Assembly: GCA_007131045.1 (NCBI GenBank)
Contig: SLRI01000198.1
Span: forward strand, 1 to 7,725
Length of the DNA: 7,725 nt
Direction of reading: 5' to 3'
Source of the DNA: Rhodospirillales bacterium
GTDB taxonomy: Bacteria > Pseudomonadota > Alphaproteobacteria > Geminicoccales > Geminicoccaceae
The translations under genes were made by a program, and so were the position numbers. Each line of letters opens with the position of its first letter. The stretch's first letter is position 1. The notes beneath the pieces are model-generated. The model saw only the letters and a list, made by a program, of their open reading frames with translations. It did no database searches and was not told where the DNA came from. Of this stretch, positions 1 through 7,252 are shown one piece after another.

Positions 1-772
1 CGCACCAGCCGCCGCGATAAGGCGTGAGCTCCTTGAAGCCGACGAGCTCGGTCATCAAGGGGCCCACGATGGTGCCCTCCTTGGTGGCGCAGGCCTCGAT
101 CGCCGAGCCGCGGCAATCGATCCGCTTCATGATCTTGATCTCGCCCTCGCCGATGATCTCGTGCTCGTGGCGGCGGAAATCGGCTTCGGACTTGATGAAG
201 AAGGTGGTGTGACCGCTGTCGCCGAAGGCGGATTGCAGGACGAGATCGTGGCCGAGGTCGGCGCCGTTGCAGATCTCTTGCAGGTGCGCGTAGTCGCGGA
301 TTTCGCTGAGCGTGTTGGGCACCGACGGCACGCCGGCCTTGTTGCCGATGCGGACGGTCTCGATCTTGTTGTCGCAGCGGGTGCGAAGCTCGGCCCCGGG
401 GAACCAGACCTCGCCGCCGAGCTGCCTGGCCAGGCGTTCGGTCTCCTCGTCGAACATGAGGAAGACGAACTTGGGCTGGCCGCCCCGGCGCCTGATCAGA
501 TCGACCACTTCCTTGTGCTGCAGCAGGTAGTTGTTGATGTCCTCGATCGACTGGAACTCGGCGTGCGGCTGCTCGGACGGGCAGAAGACGTTGGGGTGGC
601 GCCCGTCGTAGCAGTCGATGTAGCAGATGTACTTGAAGTTCTTGACCCACTCGTCGAGGCCCAGGAGGTTGAAGTTGGTCGCCGAGACGAAATAGATCGG
701 GTCATCGTTGCGGTGAAAGTAGCGGCGGATCTCGGAGATGTTGCGCAGGACTTTACCCGAGGTGGCGTTCAT
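1..772 (-). CDS. ATP-grasp domain protein (biotin carboxylase-like ligase), C-terminus cut by window edge
   Basis: Reading leftward from ATG at 772-770, 257 codons are open to the window edge. The start is supported by AGGA 8 nt upstream (781-784). Residues 1 to about 125 look like a pre-ATP-grasp domain: a beta-rich start (PIYFVSATNFN, 25-35) and a later strand FVFLMFDEE (102-110). ATP-grasp features follow: RTRCDNKIETVRIGNKAGVPSVP, 130-152 (shown by its ends: Asp134, Lys136, Gly147-Val148-Pro149), and a glycine-rich loop LVLQSAFGDSGHTTFFI (177-193). Gln180 stands where many ATP-grasp enzymes have a Lys. The visible part ends at TPYRGGWC; the usual metal-binding Glu/Asn residues would lie outside the window. 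Such enzymes activate a carboxylate with ATP and couple it to an amine or another nucleophile. The gene lies 28 bp after the decarboxylase stop, so it is probably the third gene of one operon. Fold assignment is fairly firm; substrate is unknown, and true biotin carboxylase activity is unlikely because no BCCP or carboxyltransferase partner is visible. Confidence 0.8.
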   Translation of the reverse strand, partial: MNATSGKVLRNISEIRRYFHRNDDPIYFVSATNFNLLGLDEWVKNFKYICYIDCYDGRHPNVFCPSEQPHAEFQSIEDINNYLLQHKEVVDLIRRRGGQPKFVFLMFDEETERLARQLGGEVWFPGAELRTRCDNKIETVRIGNKAGVPSVPNTLSEIRDYAHLQEICNGADLGHDLVLQSAFGDSGHTTFFIKSEADFRRHEHEIIGEGEIKIMKRIDCRGSAIEACATKEGTIVGPLMTELVGFKELTPYRGGWC

Positions 773-800
773 CACGTTATTCCTTTTAATGGGTCGGCGG

Positions 801-3536
801 CTATTCGGCGGCTTTGGGCAGAATGGTGCCGGCGTGCTCGACGAGGGCCGCCTCGGTGAAGACGCGAAGGCCGAGTTCCGGGCGGTAGCCGTGGATCTCG
901 TTGACATCGAGGGCGCGCATGAAGGCCAAGATTTCGGCGCTGATCACTTGGCCCGGGACGAGGATCGGAAAGCCCGGCGGGTAGGGGATGACGAAGCTCG
1001 CCGAGACCACTTCGCGGCCGCCCTCGATCAACTTGTCGATCTGTCCGTGCAGATCGAGATAGTCGCAGTTGTTCGCATCGTAGCTGAGGAAGAAGGCGCC
1101 GCGGATGTCGCCCTCCGGCGTCACCTGGTCGGTCCTGAAGACGTCGTGGAAGCGGCTGAAGTCCGGCAGTGGCGGGACGTTCTGCATCAGGTTGGTGACC
1201 CGCCGCTCGAACGACAGCCGCTCCATCTTCGACGCGTCGTCGAACCGCTCGTCGAGTTCCTGCGCGATCTTGACCAGCACCTCGATCAGGTAGGCGACCG
1301 AGGAGCGGGTCGTGCCGATATTGGTCATGAACAAGACGGTGTTGCGCGACGTCTTGTTGATCTGGATGCCGTACTTGTCCATCAGGATGTCGGTCTTGAA
1401 GGTGTCGCCGTCCCAGCCGGTGCCACCGACGGTGATGGTGACCCGGGTGGCGTCGAGCACGAACTCGTCGGTGGCCCAGCATTCCCAGATGTCGGTCCAG
1501 CCCTGCTCCGGGTCGAAGTAGGAGGTGACCCCGCTCTCCCGGTAGGCCTCGGGGATCATGTCGCCGGCGGTCAGCACCTTGAAGTATTTCTGCAGGAGTG
1601 GATGGGTCGAGATCGCCCGGCGCATCGACATCGCCGCCTCGACCTGGCGCTGGACGAACTCGAAGCCTTCGAGCTCGACCTGCCGCCGGCCGACGTCGAG
1701 CGAGGCGATGATCTGGTAGTTGGGCGAGGTCGAGGTGTGGGTCATGTAGGCTTCGTGGAAGCTCTGCTCGACCTCGCCCTTGAAGTCCTGGTCGTTGACG
1801 TGGATCATCGAGCCCTGGCGGAGTGCGGTCAGCGTCTTGTGGGTCGACTGGGTGGAGTAGACGCGGACCCGGGCGTCGGGCGGCGGGACGAGGCGGGTCT
1901 TCAACAACGTGGCGTCGTCGGCGTCCTTCAGCCTGGCCTGCTGCTTCTCGTAGGCTTTCAGGTGCTCCGGGCTGCGCAGGCGCTGGCGGAGCACGTTGGC
2001 GGCGTTCATGCCGGTGCGCTGGCGGTAGGTGGGGCCGAAGCGGGCGAAGGCGAACCAGGCTTCGTCCCAGAGGAAGACCAGGTCGCGCTTGATCGCGAGG
2101 CATTCCTCCATGACCCGCTCGACGTTGTAGACCAGCCCGTCGAAGGTGCAGTTGGTCAACAGCAGCATGCGCACCCGGTCGAGCTTGCCCGCGGCCTTGA
2201 GTGCGAGCAGCTTTTCCTTGATCTCGCGCAGCGGGACGGCTCCGTACATCGAGTACTGGTCGAGCGGGTAGCTCTCCAGATAGACGACCTGGGCGCCGGC
2301 GAGCACCATGCCGTAGTGGTGCGATTTGTGGCAGTCGCGGTCGACCAGCACGATGTCGCCCGGTCGAACCAGCGCCTGCACCACGATCTTGTTGCAGGTC
2401 GAGGTGCCGTTGGTGGCGAAGAAGGTCTGCTTCGAGCCGAAGGCGCGCGACGCCAGTTCCTGGGCTTCCTTGATGGGCCCGACGGGCTCGAGCAGGCTGT
2501 CGAGGCCGCCCGAGGTGGCGGAGGTTTCGGCCAGGAAGATGTTGGGGCCGTAGAAGGCGCCCATGTCCTGGATCCAGTGCGAACGCGCGATCGACTTGCC
2601 GCGGCTGATCGGCATGGCGTGGAAGACGCCGGTCGGCTGGCGCGAATATTCCTTCAAGGCGGTGAAGAAGGGGGTGCGGTAGCGCGCCTGGACACCGCGC
2701 AGGATGTTGAGGTGCAGCTCCATGAAGTCTTCGGTGTTGTAGAAGACGCGGCGGCAGAGGCCGAGGTCCTTGCCGGCGATCTCCTCGACCGAGCGGTCGG
2801 TGATCAGGTAGGAATCGAGCTCGGGGCGGACCTTGGCGATCAGCCGGCAGAGCTCCGGCCCGTAATCCTCGGGCCTGAGCGCATCGACGTCCTCGTCGCC
2901 GACGCGGTTGAGGAAGCGGGTGAGGATCGGCAGCTCGTTGGTGGATTTGAGCGCCAAGCCCGGGCGGACGACGATCGCCTGGATGTTGTGGTTGAAGAGG
3001 ATGCCGATCAGCGCGTCCTCGAGGCTGGGGACCACCACGGCTTCGTAGACGAAGGGGTCTTCCGGCCGGCGCATCGCCTGGATCGAGGTCTTCAACCAGC
3101 GTTGCTGCTGGTCGGTCAGCCGGTCGACGATGAGAATCTCGAAATAGGGCTTGGCGAGTGCCCGCATCTCGGGCGAGTGCAGCGCCTCGTCCTCGCTCTC
3201 CTCGTGGTCGGCGTCGTCGCGATCGAGCGGGATGGTCCGCCTGCGGTAGGCGCCCGAGGCCAGCGCGCGGGTCACCCGCCGAACAGCGAACGCCATGTTC
3301 TCGATCTGGCCGTTGTCGAAGAGACGGCGGAGATGGGTGAAGGCGAGCGGGCCCGGGAACGCCCAGTAGGGCTCGATCGGCGACAGGCATTCGAAGATCT
3401 CGCGGATGCGCTTGATCGTTCGATCGGCGGCCCGGCCCTCGCGCTGGCGCTGCAGGGCTTCGGCCGCCTCGCGCAGGGCGCTCCATTGGTCGACGCGCAG
3501 TTGCACCGCGCTGTAGTGTTCGCTCATCGAGCCCAT
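801..3536 (-). CDS. Orn/Lys/Arg-type PLP-dependent amino-acid decarboxylase, unusually long
   Basis: A fold-type I PLP enzyme of the Orn/Lys/Arg decarboxylase group (AdiA, LdcI/CadA relatives) that would turn a basic amino acid into its amine (agmatine, cadaverine or putrescine) plus CO2 in the cytoplasm. Counting from the chosen ATG at 3536 (911 aa): phosphate-binding NGTSTCNK at 376-383, ring-stacking His403 in DRDCHKSHH, Asp491 in LWDEAWFAF for the pyridine nitrogen, Schiff-base Lys567 in YSTQSTHKTL, then EAYMTHTSTSPNY and the C-terminal PPGFPILVPGQ (853-863). These match the E. coli enzymes closely. The family is usually 710-760 aa; here an N-terminal region of about 290 residues is divergent and 76 residues separate Asp491 from Lys567, against 37 in LdcI, so a charged segment of about 40 residues is inserted. 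ATG at 3536 has GGGGAGG (3543-3549) 6 nt upstream; a TTG at 3578 would add 14 residues without such a site. It is the middle gene of a likely operon. Substrate specificity cannot be read off. Confidence 0.94.
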   Translation of the reverse strand: MGSMSEHYSAVQLRVDQWSALREAAEALQRQREGRAADRTIKRIREIFECLSPIEPYWAFPGPLAFTHLRRLFDNGQIENMAFAVRRVTRALASGAYRRRTIPLDRDDADHEESEDEALHSPEMRALAKPYFEILIVDRLTDQQQRWLKTSIQAMRRPEDPFVYEAVVVPSLEDALIGILFNHNIQAIVVRPGLALKSTNELPILTRFLNRVGDEDVDALRPEDYGPELCRLIAKVRPELDSYLITDRSVEEIAGKDLGLCRRVFYNTEDFMELHLNILRGVQARYRTPFFTALKEYSRQPTGVFHAMPISRGKSIARSHWIQDMGAFYGPNIFLAETSATSGGLDSLLEPVGPIKEAQELASRAFGSKQTFFATNGTSTCNKIVVQALVRPGDIVLVDRDCHKSHHYGMVLAGAQVVYLESYPLDQYSMYGAVPLREIKEKLLALKAAGKLDRVRMLLLTNCTFDGLVYNVERVMEECLAIKRDLVFLWDEAWFAFARFGPTYRQRTGMNAANVLRQRLRSPEHLKAYEKQQARLKDADDATLLKTRLVPPPDARVRVYSTQSTHKTLTALRQGSMIHVNDQDFKGEVEQSFHEAYMTHTSTSPNYQIIASLDVGRRQVELEGFEFVQRQVEAAMSMRRAISTHPLLQKYFKVLTAGDMIPEAYRESGVTSYFDPEQGWTDIWECWATDEFVLDATRVTITVGGTGWDGDTFKTDILMDKYGIQINKTSRNTVLFMTNIGTTRSSVAYLIEVLVKIAQELDERFDDASKMERLSFERRVTNLMQNVPPLPDFSRFHDVFRTDQVTPEGDIRGAFFLSYDANNCDYLDLHGQIDKLIEGGREVVSASFVIPYPPGFPILVPGQVISAEILAFMRALDVNEIHGYRPELGLRVFTEAALVEHAGTILPKAAE

Positions 3537-3542
3537 CTCGTG

Positions 3543-3549
3543 CCTCCCC
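3543..3549 (-). promoter_or_regulatory. Shine-Dalgarno site fixing the decarboxylase start
   Basis: On the minus strand this reads GGGGAGG, 6 nt before the ATG at 3536. It argues against the upstream in-frame TTG at 3578 and against the ATG three codons later at 3527, which would be 15 nt away. A small perfect hairpin (CGCCC, loop of 3, GGGCG; 3552-3564) lies just 5' of it in the mRNA and might tune ribosome access, but it is short and may be chance in this GC-rich sequence. Confidence 0.75.
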
Positions 3550-3610
3550 GTCGCCCCGAGGGCGTTGTTGATCGGCAAGGCGTCGATCGGCTGTTCTGCG
3601 CCGCGATGCG

Positions 3611-4573
3611 CTAGCCGTTGGCGGCCCTGCCCACCAGTTGTGTCACATCCGTGACCGCAGGGGTCTCGGCCGCCTCGACGCTCGTTCGCGGATCCGCAGC
3701 ACCGAGCCCGGCGGTCGAGCCCTGCCCCGGCATCACCAAGGGCCCGAGGCTGTGCAGATAAGCATCCGTGCCGCTCGCCCGGTCATAGACCGAAAACTCG
3801 GCCGAGCGGTCGCGAAAGCTCTTCAAGACCTGCCCCAGCCCCTTGATGCCGGTTTCACGCTGCCGGCGGACTTGATCCAGGTCAACCTCGATCGGGAAGA
3901 AATCCTCCTGCCCGGCCGACTGGTGCAGCACTGTGGCGGCCGGATCGATGACGCAGGACTGGCCGACGCCGCCCGCTGCCAGGCCGTTGACGTCGAAGAC
4001 GTAGCACTGGAACTGCGCCGCCGTGGCGCGGGCGATCGCGAGCTCGGCGTCGCGGTCGGTGGTCCCGGTCAGGACCGGGTGGAGCAGGATCTCGACGCCT
4101 TGCGCGGTGAGCTGGCGGGTCGTCTCGGGAAACCAGATGTCGTAGCAGATCGAGAGCCCGAAGCGGCCGACCCCGGGGACGTCGAAGATGCAGAAATCGG
4201 TGCCGGCGGCGATCTCGCTCTCGTAGGGGCGGAACGGGAACATCTTGCGGTAGCGGGTGACGATCTCGCCCGCGGGGTCGATCACCGAAGAGGTGTTGTA
4301 GATCCGGCCGTCGTCGGCCTTCTCGAACATCGAGCCCGGGATCAGCCAGATCCGGTAGCGGCGGGCGGCTTCCTGGAACTGCTGGATGGTGTCGTTGTCG
4401 AGCGGCTGGGCGTAGCGCGGCAGCGGGCCGAAGGGGGCGAGCTCGCTGAACAGCACCATCTGCGTCCAGGGAAAGCGCGCCATCAGCACGTCGAGGCGGT
4501 GCAGCATCGGGGCGACGTTGGAGTGCACGGCGGCGATGTGCATCTGGATGCCGGCGATCGCGAAAGGGGTCAT
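3611..4573 (-). CDS. Carbon-nitrogen hydrolase, nitrilase superfamily (probable amidase)
   Basis: A 320-aa member of the nitrilase superfamily, cytoplasmic thiol enzymes that hydrolyse amides, carbamoyl-amines or nitriles through a Glu-Lys-Cys triad. Counting from the ATG at 4573, the triad is visible: Glu44 in VLFSELAPFG, Lys110 in YRKMFPF, and Cys143 in LSICYDIWFPET; the PYESE segment just after the Lys supplies the further conserved Glu. The start FAIAGIQMHI is the typical first strand of the fold. A Pro/Ala/Thr-rich tail of about 45 residues follows the core and is probably disordered. The frame stays open 19 codons further up to an ATG at 4630, but that has no ribosome site, while GGAG (4585-4588) precedes 4573 by 11 nt and the domain begins right there. 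It is the first gene of the set with the decarboxylase (74 bp away) and ATP-grasp protein. N-carbamoylputrescine amidases belong to the same superfamily, but no agmatine deiminase is visible, so the exact substrate is open. Confidence 0.92.
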   Translation of the reverse strand: MTPFAIAGIQMHIAAVHSNVAPMLHRLDVLMARFPWTQMVLFSELAPFGPLPRYAQPLDNDTIQQFQEAARRYRIWLIPGSMFEKADDGRIYNTSSVIDPAGEIVTRYRKMFPFRPYESEIAAGTDFCIFDVPGVGRFGLSICYDIWFPETTRQLTAQGVEILLHPVLTGTTDRDAELAIARATAAQFQCYVFDVNGLAAGGVGQSCVIDPAATVLHQSAGQEDFFPIEVDLDQVRRQRETGIKGLGQVLKSFRDRSAEFSVYDRASGTDAYLHSLGPLVMPGQGSTAGLGAADPRTSVEAAETPAVTDVTQLVGRAANG

Positions 4574-4629
4574 GCGGTTCGGGTCTCCAAGGGGACGATA
4601 GGGACAGAGGTAGGCCCTGCTGCAGCGCA

Positions 4630-4653
4630 TTAAAAGCGGCGGCTGGCGCGCCG
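4630..4653 (-). terminator. Weak candidate terminator between antiporter and amidase genes
   Basis: On the minus strand a 5-bp stem CGGCG/CGCCG with a 7-nt loop is followed by CTTTTAA, about 60 bp past the antiporter stop. This could end antiporter transcription before the three-gene set. The stem is short and the T-run only four long, so in GC-rich sequence it could be chance. A second imperfect hairpin (GCCGG/CCGGC arms) lies just upstream. Confidence 0.3.
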
Positions 4654-4713
4654 GTGGTTTTTGCCCGCCGGCTGCGACCTTCCCGGCCCGCCGATCCGCC
4701 CAGACCGGCGTGG

Positions 4714-5697
4714 TCAGGCGACCCAGGCGAAGAGGGTGGCGAGGTAGGCGGCATATGCTGCGAGCAGCACCGCGCCCTCGGTGCGGCTGACCCGCCAGCC
4801 GGTGACGGCGAAGCCGAGCAGCAGCAGGGTGGCTGCGAGCATCACCCAGATGTCGAGGCGGATGATCTCGGCCGGCACGGCAACGGGCGTGACGAGAGCG
4901 GTGATGCCGAGGATGCCCAGGACGTTATAAATATTCGAGCCCACGATATTGCCGAAGGCGACGTCGGCCTGGCGGCGGAAGGCCGCGACCAGCGAGACGG
5001 TGAGCTCCGGCAGCGAGGTGCCTATGGCGACGACGGTGAGGCCGATCACGGTCTCGGAGATGCCGGCCGAGGCGGCCAGCGCGATCGCACTTTCGACCAG
5101 GAGCCCGGCACCCAAGAGGACTGCCGCGAGGCCGCCAGTGGTGAAGAGGATGGCGAGCCAGAGGCGTTGCGGGCGCGGCTCGAGCGCGGCTTCGGCTTCG
5201 TGCATCGCCGCCGAGGCGTCGGGAGTGCGGGTTTCCTGGTAATAGGTGTAGCCGATATAGGCGAGGAGGCCGGCCACCAGTGCCAGGCCGGCGGGCCTGC
5301 CGATCTCGCCCAGCATGACGACACCGAGGCAGGCCAATGCTGCGAGCAGCACCACGGTGCCGTCGCGCTTGAAGGCCTCGGGCTGGGTGCGCAGCGGCTG
5401 GACCAGGGCGGCGAGGCCGAGGATGAGGAGGATGTTGGCCGTGTTGGAGCCCACGACATTGCCGACGGCGATGCCGGGCGAGCCGGCGAGGGCGGCCTGG
5501 ACGCTGGTCAGCAGCTCCGGGGTCGAGGTGCCGAAGCCGACCAGGGTGAGGCCGATCAACAGCGGCGATAGGCCGAGCCGTCGGGCGATGGCGACCGAGC
5601 CGCGCACGAAGCCGTCGCCACCGGCGACCAGCAGCAGGAGGCCGAGGCCGAGCTGGCCGAGGACGAGAAGGTCGAGCGACGCCACAGGGGGCACCAC
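4714..5697 (-). CDS. Sodium/calcium exchanger family (CaCA) antiporter, YrbG-like
   Basis: An inner-membrane cation/Ca2+ antiporter of 327 aa with about ten hydrophobic segments, the normal size for bacterial CaCA proteins such as YrbG. The two diagnostic alpha-repeats are both intact: GFGTSTPELLTS (54-65) with GNVVGSNTANILLILG (79-94), and AIGTSLPELTVS (224-235) with GNIVGSNIYNVLGILG (249-264). They carry the ion-coordinating Glu61 and Glu231 and the Asn residues of the GNxVGSN motifs. The acidic, hydrophilic stretch at about 155-178 (TPDASAAMHEAEAALEP) is the loop between the two five-helix halves. Such proteins exchange Ca2+ for Na+ or H+; which ion is used here is not readable. The start is uncertain: an in-frame TAG at 5727-5725 limits it, and only GTG codons at 5697, 5694 and 5685 are available, none with a convincing Shine-Dalgarno site. 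It reads in the same direction as the amidase gene but is 140 bp away, so it is probably a separate unit. Confidence 0.93.
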   Translation of the reverse strand: MVPPVASLDLLVLGQLGLGLLLLVAGGDGFVRGSVAIARRLGLSPLLIGLTLVGFGTSTPELLTSVQAALAGSPGIAVGNVVGSNTANILLILGLAALVQPLRTQPEAFKRDGTVVLLAALACLGVVMLGEIGRPAGLALVAGLLAYIGYTYYQETRTPDASAAMHEAEAALEPRPQRLWLAILFTTGGLAAVLLGAGLLVESAIALAASAGISETVIGLTVVAIGTSLPELTVSLVAAFRRQADVAFGNIVGSNIYNVLGILGITALVTPVAVPAEIIRLDIWVMLAATLLLLGFAVTGWRVSRTEGAVLLAAYAAYLATLFAWVA

Positions 5698-5798
5698 TTC
5701 ATCGCTGGAGGAAGGCCCGAGCTTCTACGCCTGCCTCCCCTGCCCCGTCCGCTCGCCATAACGCCGCAGCCCGCACCGGCGCAAAGTATCGGTGGGGC

Positions 5799-5829
5799 AC
5801 GGGGAGGCCCCGCCTCCCCGTATTTTTTT
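5799..5829 (+). terminator. Strong rho-independent terminator, plus-strand orientation, no matching gene
   Basis: A perfect 10-bp stem (ACGGGGAGGC at 5799-5808, GCCTCCCCGT at 5812-5821) with a CCC loop is followed on the plus strand by A and seven T residues (5823-5829). This is textbook for terminating plus-strand RNA, yet the neighbouring genes on both sides are on the minus strand. The T-run overlaps the complement of the oxidoreductase TAA stop codon. On the minus strand the same hairpin follows that stop directly but lacks a T-run, so it might only protect or weakly end that mRNA. Confidence 0.75.
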
Positions 5830-7252
5830 ACGCTGCCGGCCGGATATTCATGTTCATCCGCAACAGGTTCCCCGGATCCACTTCGGCCTTGACCCGGGCG
5901 AGGCGGTCGTAGCTCGCCCCGAACGCGCTCTTGACGCGCCCTGTTTCGTCCTCGGGCATGAAGTTGACGTAGACGCCGCCGGTGGCGAAGCGGCTGGTGC
6001 GGTCGAAGAGCTCGCGCGCCCAGGCGATGCAGCGGGTGTCGTCGGCCGCATCCCGCCAGCGGGTGTGGACGTTCATCAGGTAGTTGGCGCCGCGGTGGGC
6101 GAAGGCGGTGGCGGCGGGATCGGTGCTCTTGGTGGCGCCGCCGAGCTGGGCGATGAAGATTTCGCATTCGGGTGTCGGCAGGCGTCCGACGGCCTCGGTC
6201 AGCACGTCGATCAGGCCGTCCTCGATCTGAGCGAAGTTGTGCGACTTCCAGTAGTTCCGGGCACCTGGGGTCAACATCGGGTCGAAGCCCTGCTGCCAGC
6301 CGACGTAAGGGTGCGGGCTGATGACGTCGGCGATCGGCTTGCCCAGCGCGCGCAAGGGGGCCAGCGCCTTCTCGCCCTCGGCCATGTCGCCGGCATAGCA
6401 GGCGGCGAAGATCAGAATCTCTTTTCCGTGCCATTCCTCCGGCAGGAAGGGCAAGGGCGGCGCCTGGCGCATCGCCGACCAGACGGTGAGCTCATCGGGC
6501 ATTTCGGCGGCGAGCCTGCGGAACTCGCGGAGCAGCCGGCCGGACTCGGCGAAGGGGTGAACGACCAGGCCGGAGAGCACCTCGGGGCCCACAGAATGCA
6601 GCCTGAAGTCGAAGCTGGTGACCACGCCGAAATTGCCGCCGCCGCCGCGGATCGCCCAGAAGAGCTCCGGGTTCTCGGCCGCACTCGCCCGGCGGCTTCG
6701 GCCGTCGGGGGTGACGATGTCGGCGCCTTCGAGGCTGTCGATGGTGAGGCCGAATTTGCGCGACAGCCAGCCATAGCCGCCGCCGAGCGTGAGGCCGGCG
6801 ATGCCGGTGGTCGAGTTGATGCCGAGCGGCAGGGCCAGGCCGTGCGCCTGGGTTGCGGCGTCGACGTCCGCGAGCTGAGCACCGGCCTCGACGCGGGCCG
6901 TCTTGGCCTCGGCGTCCACCGTCACAGTCTTCATCGCCGAGAGGTCGAGGACGAGGCCGCCGTCGCAGACGGCGTTGCCGGCGATGTTGTGGCCGCCTCC
7001 CTTGATTGCGGTCAGGAGCTTGTGCTCGGCGGCGAACGCCAGGGCTCTTTCGACGTCGGCCTTGCTCCGGCAGTGGACGATGGCGCCGGGCCGGCGGTCG
7101 ATCATCGCATTCCAGACGGTGCGGGCGTCGTCGTAGCCGGCCTCGCCGGGTGTGGTGGCTCTGCCGTCGAGATCACGCCCGAGCGCGTCGAGTGCCCCGT
7201 TGCCGATGGTCCGCTGGCCGCCGTCGAGCGTCTTCAAAGTGAGGGTGGTCAT
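5828..7252 (-). CDS. FAD-linked oxidoreductase, berberine-bridge-enzyme family
   Basis: A 474-aa flavoprotein with the two-part layout of the BBE-like oxidases: an FAD-binding PCMH-type domain (about residues 50-220) and a C-terminal substrate/BBE domain ending in DPGNLLRMNMNI (459-470). The FAD region shows IKGGGHNIAGNAVCDGGLVL (83-102), in which His88 is the expected site of the 8-alpha-histidyl flavin bond, GINSTTGIAGLTLGGGYGWL (144-163), and WAIRGGGGNFGVVTSF (199-214). The Cys that forms the second flavin bond in plant BBE and related bicovalent enzymes aligns with Asn146, so a single covalent bond is predicted. These enzymes oxidise alcohols, sugars or ring systems and pass electrons to O2 or another acceptor; the substrate here is unknown. 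No signal peptide is seen. ATG at 7252 has GGAGG (7261-7265) 8 nt upstream; an upstream ATG at 7384 would add 44 residues unlike the family and without a ribosome site. It is divergent from the LuxR/cyclase gene. Confidence 0.93.
   Translation of the reverse strand: MTTLTLKTLDGGQRTIGNGALDALGRDLDGRATTPGEAGYDDARTVWNAMIDRRPGAIVHCRSKADVERALAFAAEHKLLTAIKGGGHNIAGNAVCDGGLVLDLSAMKTVTVDAEAKTARVEAGAQLADVDAATQAHGLALPLGINSTTGIAGLTLGGGYGWLSRKFGLTIDSLEGADIVTPDGRSRRASAAENPELFWAIRGGGGNFGVVTSFDFRLHSVGPEVLSGLVVHPFAESGRLLREFRRLAAEMPDELTVWSAMRQAPPLPFLPEEWHGKEILIFAACYAGDMAEGEKALAPLRALGKPIADVISPHPYVGWQQGFDPMLTPGARNYWKSHNFAQIEDGLIDVLTEAVGRLPTPECEIFIAQLGGATKSTDPAATAFAHRGANYLMNVHTRWRDAADDTRCIAWARELFDRTSRFATGGVYVNFMPEDETGRVKSAFGASYDRLARVKAEVDPGNLLRMNMNIRPAA

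Noticed and set aside
1..772. True acetyl-CoA/propionyl-CoA biotin carboxylase subunit
   Set aside because: The glycine-rich loop differs from biotin carboxylases, and no biotin carrier or carboxyltransferase gene is visible. A general ATP-grasp ligase is the safer call.
738..3614. A very long open frame on the plus strand opposite the decarboxylase, plus a second long minus-strand frame at 772-3486
   Set aside because: Both translations are low-complexity, rich in Arg/Ala/Pro or Asp/Val/Gly, with no family motifs. Third-position GC bias of the real gene removes stop codons from the other frames.
4574..4630. Possible 19-residue extension of the amidase from ATG 4630
   Set aside because: No Shine-Dalgarno site there, it overlaps the candidate terminator, and the conserved fold starts immediately after ATG 4573.
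3638..4633. Plus-strand open frame opposite the amidase gene, and the 3882-4754 minus-strand frame
   Set aside because: No motifs, and the composition is typical of shadow frames; the overlapping minus-strand gene has an intact catalytic triad.
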